A stretch of DNA of 64,000 bases. Source: Bettongia penicillata ogilbyi. Lineage: Eukaryota > Chordata > Mammalia > Diprotodontia > Potoroidae. A program made the position numbers and the translations under genes. Under the pieces are notes generated by a model, which saw only the letters and a program-made list of their open reading frames with translations, did not search any database and was not told the origin of the DNA. Positions 1 through 10,999 of this stretch are shown here, piece after piece. The stretch lies in assembly GCA_023548195.1 (NCBI GenBank), contig JAJHZJ010000531.1:3086802-3150801 (forward strand). The letters are read 5' to 3'. Numbering within the stretch: position 1 is the stretch's first letter; every line of letters begins with the position of its first letter.

Positions 1-1513
1 TGGCAAAGGCAAGTGAAGGTAGAAAATGAGAAGATTTGCCTTAGACGTATTTGAGTTGGTGATAAGATATCCCACTTGAGATGTCTTGTGACAAGCACGA
101 TTAGACGACAGAGTAGAGACACAGGCTTGTGTGTTCTCCACATACTGATTGATAGTAGCTGAACCTTCATGGAAGACAACAACTAGGGTAAAGGCAGCAA
201 TCGTCTACTGATACAGATCTCAATAAGGGCCAGAAAGTATGCTGAGACAAAAGAGAAAAGTTTATTGAACACAATGTGGATACCATATAAAGTGAAATTA
301 AAGAGGAGAAAATGGCATAAAACAGATAAACTGAATACAGGAGTATCAACAGGGCTGGATGGCAAGTGCTTTGGTAACATAGCAAAATGAACAAAGGACT
401 TGAAAAAGAATATTTTGAACCAGTACAATCTTGTATTCAACATTAAATAAACTGTCACTTTAAAACAACATCTTGAGAATTTCTGCAAAGTCCTCTGTCA
501 ACAGTGTCAAATTTGTCATGACTACAGATAAAGACTGAAAAAGAAAATGATTAAATTTTATGCATAAGACACTGAGAGGCTAATATTTCAATATGCTCTA
601 AAAGTTATGTGTGATGCTAGGCCATAAAAAAAACGGCCTGGTACAAAATGTTTTTCTCCAATATAATTTAAACTGTCTACTACATTTTGGTAGGCCGATA
701 AATATGAAATATACATGGTTTCAGGAACTACTTACCTAGTTAAAAAAGTATTCTATTCTCACTAGTTGACAGGAAACACAATTACATGATAACCAACAGA
801 ATAATTCCTTAGACTGCCCTCTGAGCTAGCCTCATTTCTTATCAGTTTTCCTGTCCTCTATTTTCCCCTCTTTCAACTGTACCTTGAACTCTTCAACAGA
901 ATACATTCACCCATGACTTTCTTCTAACTTTATATTTTATTCATCAGATCAAAAACACCAATCTCTTCCATCTAAGGTCACACTTCTATTAGCAGCAGAA
1001 CTGGGATTAGAACCCAGATCAAATAAAGACCTTCCCCATTTAGGGAATATTTAAATGTTAGAACACTGACTGTATAAGAGTGGCAAGGAATAAAGTCCCT
1101 CTATATCCATTTCTTTAGTAAATAAAGTTGGGAATTGCTACAAAATGTCAAATGACTATGAGCAAAAACTATCCTTCCTTGCCTATAACACAGTGTTCCT
1201 ATAATTCTCCCCTTCTGTTATAAAGTAAAAATGCACTCCTCCCCCAAAAAAGGATTAGGCCAAGTTCAACAAATCTAAAATCAATATAATACTACTTAAC
1301 TTTTACAGAGTCTTGCTAATGCCAGGGAACTAGAGCTATCCTTAAGTTATTTGTTACATGAGTCTCTTGCTTCTAAAGATACATTAATGGGGGAAAAAAA
1401 TCTTCCCCTGTTAAACAGCCATTTGATGTTAGTTACCGCAGTCTTCCTAAATGCACATTTAACCAAAAATAATTTTATCTGAAATAAATACATGTGTCTA
1501 CATATACACATAT

Positions 1514-1515
<2 letters not shown>

Positions 1516-1550
<35 letters not shown>
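1516..1550 (+). repeat. (CA)n microsatellite
   Basis: About 17 CA units preceded by a TA/CA mix. Confidence 0.95.
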
Positions 1551-1552
<2 letters not shown>

Positions 1553-3379
1553 TGCATCTGGAATAAAACTAACTGTCCCAGACATAGACAAATACAAGGT
1601 TTTATAGAAGTGTGATAAAGAAAGTGCAATTTATAATTTACTATCATTATAGTTTATAAGCTTTCCTCTTAAAGTTCAATTTCAAGGTGAAAGAATTTAT
1701 GATAAAATGCAGTTACAATAGAACAAAAATATCAAGTTGTGTAGCATTACACTAATGCTGTATTACATGGTCTTTTAAACAGAATATATTTGTTGACAGT
1801 CTTGTCTCTCCCCTTACAGTGACATCCATATAGTGTGGTAAGAAATGAGTGATGTACTGTTCACCTCTGCTACTGATGGACAAAGCGACTAACCATACAA
1901 ATGAAGTCTTATAGTTTAAATAATATAATGCCTAAATAAGTGACAAAAATGTCATACAGGCCACACTAACAAACAGATAGGCACCAATCATGGCAGTTAA
2001 AAAGACCTAGCCATCTCCTCGAGGGAAGGGCATTTGATGCCTTGACATTTCTGACTGACAAAGGGCATACACTACTGTCATTTATTGCAATACATCTGAA
2101 GGGAAATCATGACCCTCCAATTATTAATGTCTGGTTCCTGAAATTCAGTTCAACTGAAAGAATGTAAAGAACAAAGCAACAAAAACATATCCATCTATAA
2201 TAGAAAAAATGTTATTAGATGCTAATGGCATGTCAAATAATAATGTTTTTAAAATCTTCAATTATTTACTATCACTAAGGAAATTTTAACAAAAAAAATT
2301 ATTTTATAAGTACTATTAATGGACTGAATGTCATATACCTTGAACATTTCTGATTAGCTAGTAGCACTGGCTAAGGGTTTCCTAAGCTTATGACAAATTG
2401 TGTACCCTCCATATTATCTAACTCCTGCTTTGTAGCAAAAAAAAGTAATTCTGTGCTTTGGATATCACTAAAATGGAAAGCCTTAAAGCCAGGATTTTGT
2501 GGATTTTTTTTTAAATTACAAACCATACATATTAAATATTTAGTGTTAAAATACATTTTCCATTGTTAAAAGGCACAACGTTGACTTAAATGGTATATGT
2601 TAGGGATAGCAATTGCTATGGAATGTTTGCTCTGTCAAATTAAAAAATCCTGCCAAAAAAGGGAAAATGCAGGAACAAAATCACCATTTAAGCCTCTACA
2701 AAAACAAATGAACAGCAACAAAAGATCAATGCTAAATTTAAAGTGAAAAGATTAACCACACAACTCTAGAATATTATACTGTCTCATAAAAGTATTTTTA
2801 AAAATCATGATTCTCATTAAATTTTTAAGTTTAAAATGAACAATGAGTTAAATTACATTTTAAAATCAAATGTTTAAAGTTTGGATCCTAAGTCAATACT
2901 GATTTTAGAAATATAGACTTACCTATTTATATTTATACTTTTCTGAAAACTAATTTTACAATAAAAACTACAGTTCTTTACATAAATTAGATTTTCAACT
3001 TATAGTTTAAAAGATAATTCAAAAGAATGGTGAACTGAGGAATCTGTACTGACTTGTTCAAACAGGTTTTGAGGGACACAGGAGTTCAGTGATTAATCTT
3101 GCTGGCACCTAGCAAAAGAAAGTATTTTTAAAAATAAAAAAGAAAGAAAAGAAACAAGCAAGAAGTCCTGGAGCTACCATGAAGGATAAAATTAAAGGAC
3201 AACTCACATAGCTTATTGACTAAACCACTACTTTCAGTATTTCCATGTTACAGACAAGGAAACAAGTTCAGAGGCAAAATGCTTTTAACTCCAGTGGCAT
3301 ATACAGCAAGGAAAAGAAGCTAAGGTGGTTTTTTTCACACACAGTTTTGTGTCAGTAAAACAATTAAAACATATATACA

Positions 3380-3508
3380 TGCGGCAGCCAGGTGGCACAG
3401 TGGATAGAGATGTAGTCCTGGAGTCAAAAGGAACTGAGTTCTAATTCAGCCTCAAACACTTACTAGCTGGGTGACCTTGAGCAAGTCACTTAACCCCAAT
3501 TGCCTCCG
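3380..3508 (+). repeat. tRNA/CORE-type SINE, marsupial type
   Basis: Well-preserved head gcagccaggtggcacagtgg, then cctggagtcaaaaggaactg, cctcaaacacttactagctg and gagcaagtcacttaacccca. Confidence 0.87.
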
Positions 3509-3889
3509 AAAAAATCCAACAAAACAAAAAACACATACCCACATCCACACCAAACAAATGAACATGGTCAAACAGGAATGTGTAAGAAAGAAGAGCAAAA
3601 AAGTCACTAACAATAACCAGTATCATGATGTCACATCTTATTCAGAATGCTTAGGAAAACAAAAACCAACTCCCAAAATGATGTGGATCCCCACAACTGT
3701 CTACATGTTGAGTAAGTAAGAAGTAAAAGATTAAATGGCCTATGTTCCAAGAACTTAAAATCTCACTGAAAAAATAAAACACTCATACATATTTAAACAA
3801 GCAGTACATAATTAGGTATTAAATTAATATACAGGCAAATGCTTTCAAAATTGAGAAGATAGAGATTACTACAGAATGACATAATAATT

Positions 3890-4125
3890 GACATTTATAT
3901 AATGCTTTTAAGATTTACAAAGAGTTTTACATCTATAAATCTCATCTGATCCTCCCCTATTTGTAAGATAGATACAAATAGGAATCATCATCCTTAATTT
4001 ACAGATGAGGAAACCAAAGATCACATGGCTTAAGTGAACTGTCCAAGGTTCCACAGCTACTAAGTACTTGAGATAAGATTCAAACTTGGTCTTCAAATCC
4101 AATGGTCTTTCTCCTAACCTACACT
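3890..4125 (-). repeat. MIR-like SINE, minus
   Basis: Contains cattcat-free tail sequence atttatataatgcttttaag, ttacagatgaggaaaccaaa and ccacagctactaagtacttg in minus-strand order. Similar shorter minus-strand copies lie at 4340-4490 and 4835-4945. Confidence 0.75.
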
Positions 4126-5339
4126 GCATCTGTACGTTTGGGGTACAGATAAAAAAGTTTCATGGACGACGTGAATTTTAAAACATGGAGAGTAAAAGTA
4201 AAGAGAAAAGGGATTACAGGCAAAGAATAACAGAATAAGTAAAGGTTTAGAGGCAAGAATAAACATGGGATGGACAGAATACTAGACCTGTAATTTCACT
4301 GGTACACTAAGGAAATCCCATGTAAGCAAACGCCCTCTACCAATTCCAAATTGTATCTTTTCTGCAAGTTCACTTAGAGAACCTAAGGCACTAAGAGATT
4401 AAGTGACCTGCCCAGGGTCACAAAATCAATGTGTCAGAGGCTAGACTTCAACCCACACCTTTCTGGCTTTGAGGCCAGCGGTCAAGGTCATCACCTTGAA
4501 GAATGAAAAATGACACTGAAAAATTGGAAGAAAGCCAGACTGTAATTGAAGACACATGCTGGAAAATCGGCATATCTGGCCTAAGGTCATTAATTCCTTG
4601 AAAATATAGACAGGAATGGTTATAAATGAGCAACTGGTTGAATTATGTTAGTTTTGTGACAATAATGTGGGATTTGGTCATAATCTATGAATGACTGCAT
4701 TATGAAATGATGACTTTTTAACAGTAAACCAGTAATCTTATCAGCATAGGGAGTTCCCAGGCAAGACAATACCGAACCATGGAGATCAGCAACTATTCTG
4801 AAACAATCAACTTTTAGAATTGTCTAGAACCCTGATGTTAAGTGACTTGCACCAGATCATCACACAGGCAGTTTGGCCAAAGCAGAACTTGAACCCAGGT
4901 TTCTTGACTCTCAGGCCAGATGTCTATATACACTACACCACACTGAAATTCATGAAATGACATAGGATGGGGCAATGATTGGTGAACATATAAGAGAAGA
5001 GAGGATTAGCTCTCTCTAGGAGAATATTGGAGAGACCATATGATCAACAAATGAACCTTGGAGAACTATACTGTTAGGGAGCAGGGGGCTAAAGAAAAAT
5101 CAGCGAAGATATGTCATGATGAGAGATAAAAACAAACTTTTTTTTTCAAAGTAATGAAGATAAATATGTTTAGAACTGGAAGAAGACAGAAGAGGCTAGA
5201 AAAAATTATTTATATAGTCTCCTCCCAGATTCACAGTAGACCAGAGGTGATAGGGTCAAGAATCCAAGTAGAAGGGAATTACTCTAAGAAATAGAGGAAT
5301 ACTTCATCTGAGACAAATACAGACTCTTCTGTTTTGCAT

Positions 5340-6030
5340 TTAAAGCACTTTACAATCTAATTCCAACATACCTTTCCAGTCTTATTATACTTTAGTTCCT
5401 CTCATATACTCTGTAGTCTACCTAAAAAGACCTTCTTGCTGTTCCTGACACATCACTCCATCTTCCAATTCCATGCCTTTGTACAAGTTCCTTATGCCTA
5501 GAAAGCACTCACTCCTCACTTCTGCCTCTTAGTATCCCAAGTTTCTTTCAAAACTCAGCTTAAGTGTCATCCTCTACAAGTCTTTCCTGACAACAGACCC
5601 AGCACTCTAATTAGTTGACCTTGTAGCTGCCTAATCAAATGATCACCTGGCTTGTATCATGCAAAGATTATCACATGAATTCAAACAGTTTATTCTCAAT
5701 ATCCTAAAAACAGAAGCTATTTTGATGTTTGAGATGAAAACGAATAGGGCCATGGGGCAACCACCTGCCTGAACTGGAAGTGAAAGGTAACTCTCATAAG
5801 TGACTTTGGAGCTAGGAAAGTAAAATGGGTAAAATATCATCAGCTATGAGCTTCCCTTCCCCCCAAAAATAATTTTGTACTTATTTTGTATTTACTTATG
5901 TATATGTTTGTCTTTCCTGATAGAATACAAACTTCTTGAGGACAGGGCGTGCTTCACTTTTCTCTTTCTATCTGCAGCACCTGACAAATGACTGGTAATA
6001 TATTAGTGCCTAATAAAATACCTGCTATTT
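5340..6030 (+). mobile_element. L2-related LINE remnant, split
   Basis: L2 ORF2-end-like sequence (gcactttacaatctaattcc, tgctgttcctgacacatcac, cttctgcctcttagtatccc) at 5340-5625. The 3' end (gaatacaaacttcttgagga, tctgcagcacctgacaaatg) is at 5870-6030. About 200 bases of other sequence lie between. Confidence 0.65.
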
Positions 6031-6044
6031 GACTGCTAGACACC

Positions 6045-6300
6045 AGGCAGCTAGGTGGAGAGAGTGCTAGACCTGGAGCGACAAAAATTTGATTTCAAAT
6101 GCAGCCTCAAACTTCCTAGCTATGGGACCATGGGCAGGTGACTTAACCTGTGTGCCTCAGTATCCACATCTGTAAAATTCAGATAATAAGAGCACCTACC
6201 TCCCAGGGTTGTTGTGAGCCTCAAAATGAGATAATTTTTCTAAAGCCCTGAGTACAGTACCTGGTACATAGTAGGTGCTATATAAATGAGCATTTTCTCT
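6045..6300 (+). repeat. MIR-like SINE, plus
   Basis: Full-length order: caggcagctaggtggagaga, gacctggagcgacaaaaatt, gggcaggtgacttaacctgt, tatccacatctgtaaaattc, cccagggttgttgtgagcct, ending near ggtgctatataaatgagca-type sequence. Confidence 0.85.
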
Positions 6301-7663
6301 CATATTCTTCGTATGACCACAGAGACAGATACCACAAGGTAAACAGAAAAGCTGAAGGGGGAAGATCATGCTAGATAACTATATCAATAGGAGAATTAAG
6401 GGGCTGGGAAGAGTAAAAGTGGACATTTTTAACAGACACAGTCAGACTCTGACACTGAATCAAGAAAAGATGAGTAAAAGAAACTGCTAAGAACCCAGAT
6501 ATCTATGTAGTATGAATCTTGAGTCCAGGTTTATATAGTTCTGTGACCTTTTCCAGTGACAGCACTCTGTGGCATAAAGCCAGAGGGGATATGTATACCA
6601 TAAGAACGATCAGCATGGCAAAAGCTCAAGGTGGCAAAGAACTCTATGGTAGCAGATTTGGCAGAAGTATGGTAACAGTCATGGAGTCCAAGCTAGGCAT
6701 CATGTGAAGAGTAACCAGAAATAAGCTAATTGGTTGGGTGAAGTTCAACACAATGATTACAGCTATCATAAGGAGGACAAAAAGATGGATTAATAGCAGA
6801 TAAAAAAAGAGATAGGTTGTAACTGAATTAGAATGAAAGTGACAAATGGTAACAAGTCTAAGCCCTTCTTTAAAGCAAAGAATTAAATAAACATTTGAGT
6901 GCCTACTGTGTGCTAGTCACAGGGGATACAAAGACAAAAACAAAACAATCCCTACCCTCATGTATATATGGGGAAGGGAGAAGCTACACGTTAAGAAGCA
7001 GGGTAGCAGCATATGTTAATGGCAAAAGAACATCTAGTTAGAGAATATTATTGTCATTTGAAATAAAAGAGTCAGAGAGAAGGAGTTAAGAAAGACAGAC
7101 CCAAGCCCAACCCTAAAACTCACTCGATGGTTGATGACAAGAAATAGTATGTAACTATGTAGTTAAACAGTGATATAGAAAACAAGAACTTACCTCTAAC
7201 TTGTCACATCAATTTGGTCTAGACCTCAGGAAAGAATTGAACATATACTACTTCCAGTATTTAACAGAGTACTTATATTCAAATAAAATAAACCAACCCA
7301 ACCTATTTAAAAGGAGCTAAAAAAAAATCATACTCCATTAGATAACTAAAATAGAAGATTTTGACAAAAAAAATTAGCAATAGAATTTGTGGACTTGAAA
7401 AAAGCTTGCATAGGGTAAAGAAAGTAGTCATTTCAGTTTGTAAGTAAAACATAATTATTTTTCCTCAAAGAAACAATGTAGCCACCTAGATATTTCAAAA
7501 ATAAAAATCATGGCATCACAACATTCTGAAGAAACATATAACTTAAGAAATTAGATGTATTGTATTCCTCATTAAATGTGCAATTTAGCATATTTATTTT
7601 ACTTCTCTTCTCATGTTATGGTTTTATTAAGGCTTAACTCTCTTTTGAAAGATATAAGCTTAC

Positions 7664-7717
7664 CTCTTTCTGGCGAGCAACAAAGCGAATTCTCCTGTAA
7701 TCTTCTTCATCATAAAC
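7664..7717 (-). CDS. NDUFS6: NDUFS6 coding exon 2 (partial gene)
   Basis: This 54-base exon encodes 18 residues, VYDEEDYRRIRFVARQKE, continuing NDUFS6 directly from Gln46 of exon 1 in phase 0. On the minus strand it is preceded by an AG acceptor (TTTTAAAG) and followed by a strong GTAAGC donor at 7663-7658. It is too short to show as a separate open frame and was found by following the family sequence. The next family segment, containing the zinc ligands, was searched for by eye on the minus strand from 7663 to 1 and not found, so the gene runs off the left edge. The length and both boundaries match the usual NDUFS6 exon 2. Confidence 0.93.
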
Positions 7718-8194
7718 CTTTAAAATAAATTGTGCTTTATTTTTACATCTTATCCTTAAAAACAATAATTTTTGTCTTATTTTAAGCACACTTGTCAAAG
7801 TAGACACTAAAGTTAATTATATTATGTTTCCCTGAATAATCAGATATTAATATTTTAAGTTGTTTAACCCCTTTTAAAACACTTTCATATATGTTACTTG
7901 ATCTATGATCCTTGGTGTTTTCTTAATACAAGCTTAAGAACTTAGTTTCTTATCCGTTAAAAGAATGAGTTCTCCATTCTAATGTAAACAAAAAAGAAAA
8001 CTGTTCTTTACAAAGTACATATCAGTCATAAATATTGCAATTTAAGGAGGCTTTCTCTCAACATTTGGACAATGTTACTTAACCAAGGTAAAATGAAGAA
8101 ATCTGTAATCATAGGCACACAAAGTGAAAACAAACACCATTTTGAAGTGCATATTGTTTGTATCTGTTGCAATATATTTTAATGAAGCATCAAG

Positions 8195-8430
8195 GTGATG
8201 TAATAGAGTGCTGGGTCTAGAAGTCATTTCCAATTCTGTTTCACATATTTTTCTGTGTGACCCTTGGCAAGTCACTTGATGCCTCTGGTTCAGTTCTCCC
8301 ATCTGTAAAATGGGGATAATGACAGTGTTTCCCTCTCAGGGTTGATGTTAGGATAAAAAATGAGATATATGTAAAATCCTTTGCAAATTTTACGAATTAT
8401 ATAAGTGTTTGTAATATTTTGTAATTATTG
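8195..8430 (+). repeat. MIR-like SINE, plus
   Basis: Contains gatgtaatagagtgctgggt, tgtgtgacccttggcaagtc, tctcccatctgtaaaatggg and a degraded tail. Confidence 0.8.
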
Positions 8431-9336
8431 TAATTGTAATAATAAAAGGCAACTTCCGCTACATGATTGACTTAATGAATGCAAGTCAAAATAAATCGAA
8501 CGATGAATTTCAATTTCTCATAATTTAAACACTTAGGATAATTTTAATCTACAAAATGATGTTCAAATTTCCACTATCCACAATAAATAAAAATTTTAAA
8601 AATTTCCAAAGGAAGACTAAATGTGTTTTTACATGCTAAAATATGTGAAGCTGGTTCCATCATAATCAAAATAACTGGGCAAAGGAAAATCAAGGAACGG
8701 AAGGAGCATCAAAGATTGGAATATTACAATTACACATTATAATATTACAATTACATACAACAAACCTAGACCAGCACAGATTTATCCATTTTACTTTGTT
8801 GCTAAATGCAAATTCAACTTGAATAGTTTCCAATAACTGAGGTTCAAAAGCATTTACATTCTCAACAGGGACAAAGCACAGAAAGAGGTACAACTTTCCT
8901 TCCTTAAATAAAATGATCTTTAATTCTGCCCAAGTTTGTATGCAGATAATTCACTTTCTGTTTTTGTTTTCTGTGCTTTTTTTTTTTTAAATAAAAGGTG
9001 GAATAGAAGGTAATTAAGGAGATAGCAATTTATAAATGAGAATTTTATGAAGGGCGTCTTTGCGCCAGGCACGGCTGGGAATACAACACAAGTTAAAAAC
9101 AAAACAAAGGCCGGCCAGAAGGTGTAATGCTTTGGAAGGCAGACACTTATCAGTAGAGGGGAGACAGCCTTCTCAGGACACGGCAGGGTTACCCCAAAGG
9201 AGGGAGCACGGGATAAGGCTGCGTGTCAGCGAGAGGGCTGTAAAGGACTCTGAGCCGGGCAGGACTGAAGAGGTCACTAGTACCAACGTGGACCCGCAGG
9301 TCCAGGACGGTCCTGAGCGACAACAATGTATCAGCT

Positions 9337-9458
9337 AGGGGTGGGGGGAGGGGAAAAAAGAAAAAGAGGGGAGAAGGGAAAGAAAGGGGAGGGGAGGAGG
9401 GACAGGTGAGGAAGGGGGGAGAACAGAAAAGGGGAAAGGGGGAAGAGGGAAGGGAGGT
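9337..9458 (+). repeat. Polypurine (G/A) tract in NDUFS6 intron 1
   Basis: About 120 bases are almost entirely purine on the plus strand, with only a few pyrimidine interruptions and many runs of three to six G. The complement is a C/T tract on the transcribed-sense strand of NDUFS6. Such mirror-like homopurine tracts can form triplex or G-quadruplex structures in principle. Open frames here are compositional. Confidence 0.85.
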
Positions 9459-9575
9459 CCCCCAGACTGTCCGCCCCTACGAGAACAGTGAGCCGGGGCA
9501 AGGAGCATCCCAGCCATCGGGGAGGGGCTGTGGGGGAGGACGAGAGACGCTCCTTCCTCCTCCTCCCCCAGTTAC

Positions 9576-9713
9576 CTGGCCCGTGTGGGTAACTTTCTCC
9601 CCCGAGGGTGATATCTTCACACCAAAACACCTGGCGGCCACCTGGAGGCCCCGGGCGGCCCCGAGGCTGCGGCCCAGAAAGCGACCGAAGGTCAGCGTCT
9701 CCAGCGCCGCCAT
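9576..9713 (-). CDS. NDUFS6: NDUFS6 coding exon 1 (partial gene)
   Basis: This exon encodes the first 46 residues of the complex I accessory subunit NDUFS6, a zinc-binding protein of the NADH-dehydrogenase (N) module on the matrix side of the inner mitochondrial membrane. The start is the ATG at 9713, in the context AAGATGGCGGC. Residues 1-30 contain five Arg, one acidic residue (Glu5) and hydrophobic residues, as in a matrix-targeting presequence. They are followed by RCFGVKISPSGEKVTHTGQ, the hallmark mature N-terminus of the family. The reading frame meets a GTAAC donor at 9575-9571 in phase 0, exactly where exon 2 resumes. Open frame beyond the donor is intronic. The zinc-binding C-terminal domain lies in exons not found in this window. 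Recognition is by family motif and matching exon structure. No frameshift or stop is seen. Confidence 0.95.
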
Positions 9714-9800
9714 CTTCCGCAGGATGACCCCGTGACCCCGGCGCTTGAACTGCGCGAAAGAACGCGCTGTTCCGCGGGTGTCTTACGCATGCGCAGGCGG
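9706..9800 (-). promoter_or_regulatory. NDUFS6: NDUFS6 promoter and 5'UTR with YY1 and NRF-1 motifs
   Basis: A YY1-type motif (minus strand GGAAGATGGCGGC, 9706-9718) overlaps the NDUFS6 start codon. About 75 bases upstream lies an NRF-1-type palindrome, GCATGCGCAG (9787-9796). No TATA box is seen. The surroundings (about 9060-9960) are rich in CpG and lack old repeats. NRF-1 and YY1 are established regulators of nuclear genes for mitochondrial proteins. The start site should lie between the two motifs, but it cannot be fixed from sequence. Confidence 0.75.
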
Positions 9801-10394
9801 TCGAACTGAAAGTTTTTCTGGGATTTATTTCTCGCGGGGAGAGGAAGGAAGAGAAGAAGGGTGGAGGGAGGAGGAAGTGGACCGCGAGGGGGCTGGGCGT
9901 GAGGGGCGGGCAAAGGAGAGGAGCTTCCTGGGTTTGAGGTCGCGGCTTGTCCCCTGTCGCTGGATGGGTGCAGTCTTATCTTGAACTTCTTTAATGAGGC
10001 AGAAAGAAAACCAGAGATTTGACCTGGGCCAAGTCACTTCAGCCCGTGGGACTCGGCTCCCTCTGCACCCCAGCATGCAGTGTTTGTTGGAGCCTGCTAT
10101 GAAAAGAGAACAGAACTTGGGGTTGTGGAATGCTCAGCCAACCAGCTGTGTGACCTGGACCGTGGGAACTACCGTCAATTTCCAGACAATGGAAATTACT
10201 TGTATCTGCATGGACAAAAGTTGTTACATTTCATGTAACGACTTGTGCATCCGTGCGGTTGGAACAAGAAAGGAGATCATCAAATAGGGAAAAAATTCGC
10301 ATTACAAAATCTCCCTGAACATGAGTTTCAAAATCTGTAGGACAGGAATAAAAATGTTTGCTGTATCACACCTCAAAGGCTTGCGTAGATCTGA

Positions 10395-10645
10395 CGCTTG
10401 GTGGTGCAGTGAATAGAATGCCAAACCTAAACTCAGAAAGACCCGAATTCAAATCCAGCCTCAAACAGTTAGTAGCTGTTAGTAATCCTGGGCAAGTCAC
10501 TTAACCTCTCTGTCTCGGTTTCCTCATCCGTAAAATGGGGAGAATAATAACACCCATCTCTCAGGGTTATTGTGTGGATCGAATGAGATAATTGTAAAGT
10601 ACAAATCACATTGTAAGTGATAAATGTTAGCTATTTCTGTTAATG
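10395..10645 (+). repeat. tRNA/CORE-type SINE (MIR/MAR-like)
   Basis: The sequence carries the SINE signature of a gtggtgcagtgaatagaatg-type head, a central core with gggcaagtcacttaacctct, then gtttcctcatccgtaaaatg and a tail ending near gttagctatt. It is plus-oriented and moderately diverged. Confidence 0.8.
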
Positions 10646-10999
10646 AGATACTACTGTGTATAGAATGTTTTATAACATTAAAGTATTATGTAAGTATATC
10701 ATTTTTATCAATTAAAAAACCTGTTGTTAAGTAATAATATGTATTCACATGAAAACCAACATGGAATTTTAAAAATCTTTAGTCTTTCTATCTCTCATTT
10801 CCAATTTCCTGCTGAACTTTCCCACTTTGTCTTGCAATCAACTCAAACTAAATATTTCTAAAACCTAATGGATTATCTTCCCCCAACAATAATAGCACTC
10901 TTTTTAGATTTTCCTTTTTCTGATATTGATATCACCATCAGAAGTTGATGATTTTGTGATTATAAATATCAAGAAAGCCATAAAAAGGGAAAAAATACT

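Larger units (their letters stand above)
1..7663 (-). other. NDUFS6: NDUFS6 intron 2, part
   Basis: This is non-coding sequence between the exon 2 donor and the left edge. It is AT-rich. Recognisable content is a (CA)n tract at 1516-1550, several old SINEs (3380-3508, 3890-4125, 4340-4490, 4835-4945, 6045-6300) and L2 remnants (5340-6030 on plus, about 6890-6990 on minus). Positions 1-3380 hold nothing else I can identify. The short open frames here lack family similarity and are of chance length. Confidence 0.8.
7718..9575 (-). other. NDUFS6: NDUFS6 intron 1
   Basis: This 1.86-kb intron is bounded by the exon 1 GTAAC donor and the exon 2 AG acceptor on the minus strand. Its 5' part (about 9060-9575) belongs to the CpG island and contains a long polypurine tract on the plus strand. 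The 3' part is AT-rich with a MIR-like SINE at 8195-8430 and a small AT-rich tandem duplication near 8715-8760. Confidence 0.85.
9060..9960. promoter_or_regulatory. CpG island at the NDUFS6 5' end
   Basis: GC content and CpG density rise sharply over about 0.9 kb covering NDUFS6 exon 1, its promoter and the start of intron 1, against a CpG-poor background. The boundaries are estimated by eye. Confidence 0.7.

Noticed and set aside
1..7663. NDUFS6 exons 3 and 4
   Set aside because: No minus-strand sequence with the expected continuation or zinc-ligand motifs was found by eye, so they are placed beyond the left edge.
9331..9630. Pro/Ser/Phe-rich minus-strand frames upstream of the exon 1 donor
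   Set aside because: They read through the NDUFS6 splice donor into a polypyrimidine intronic tract.
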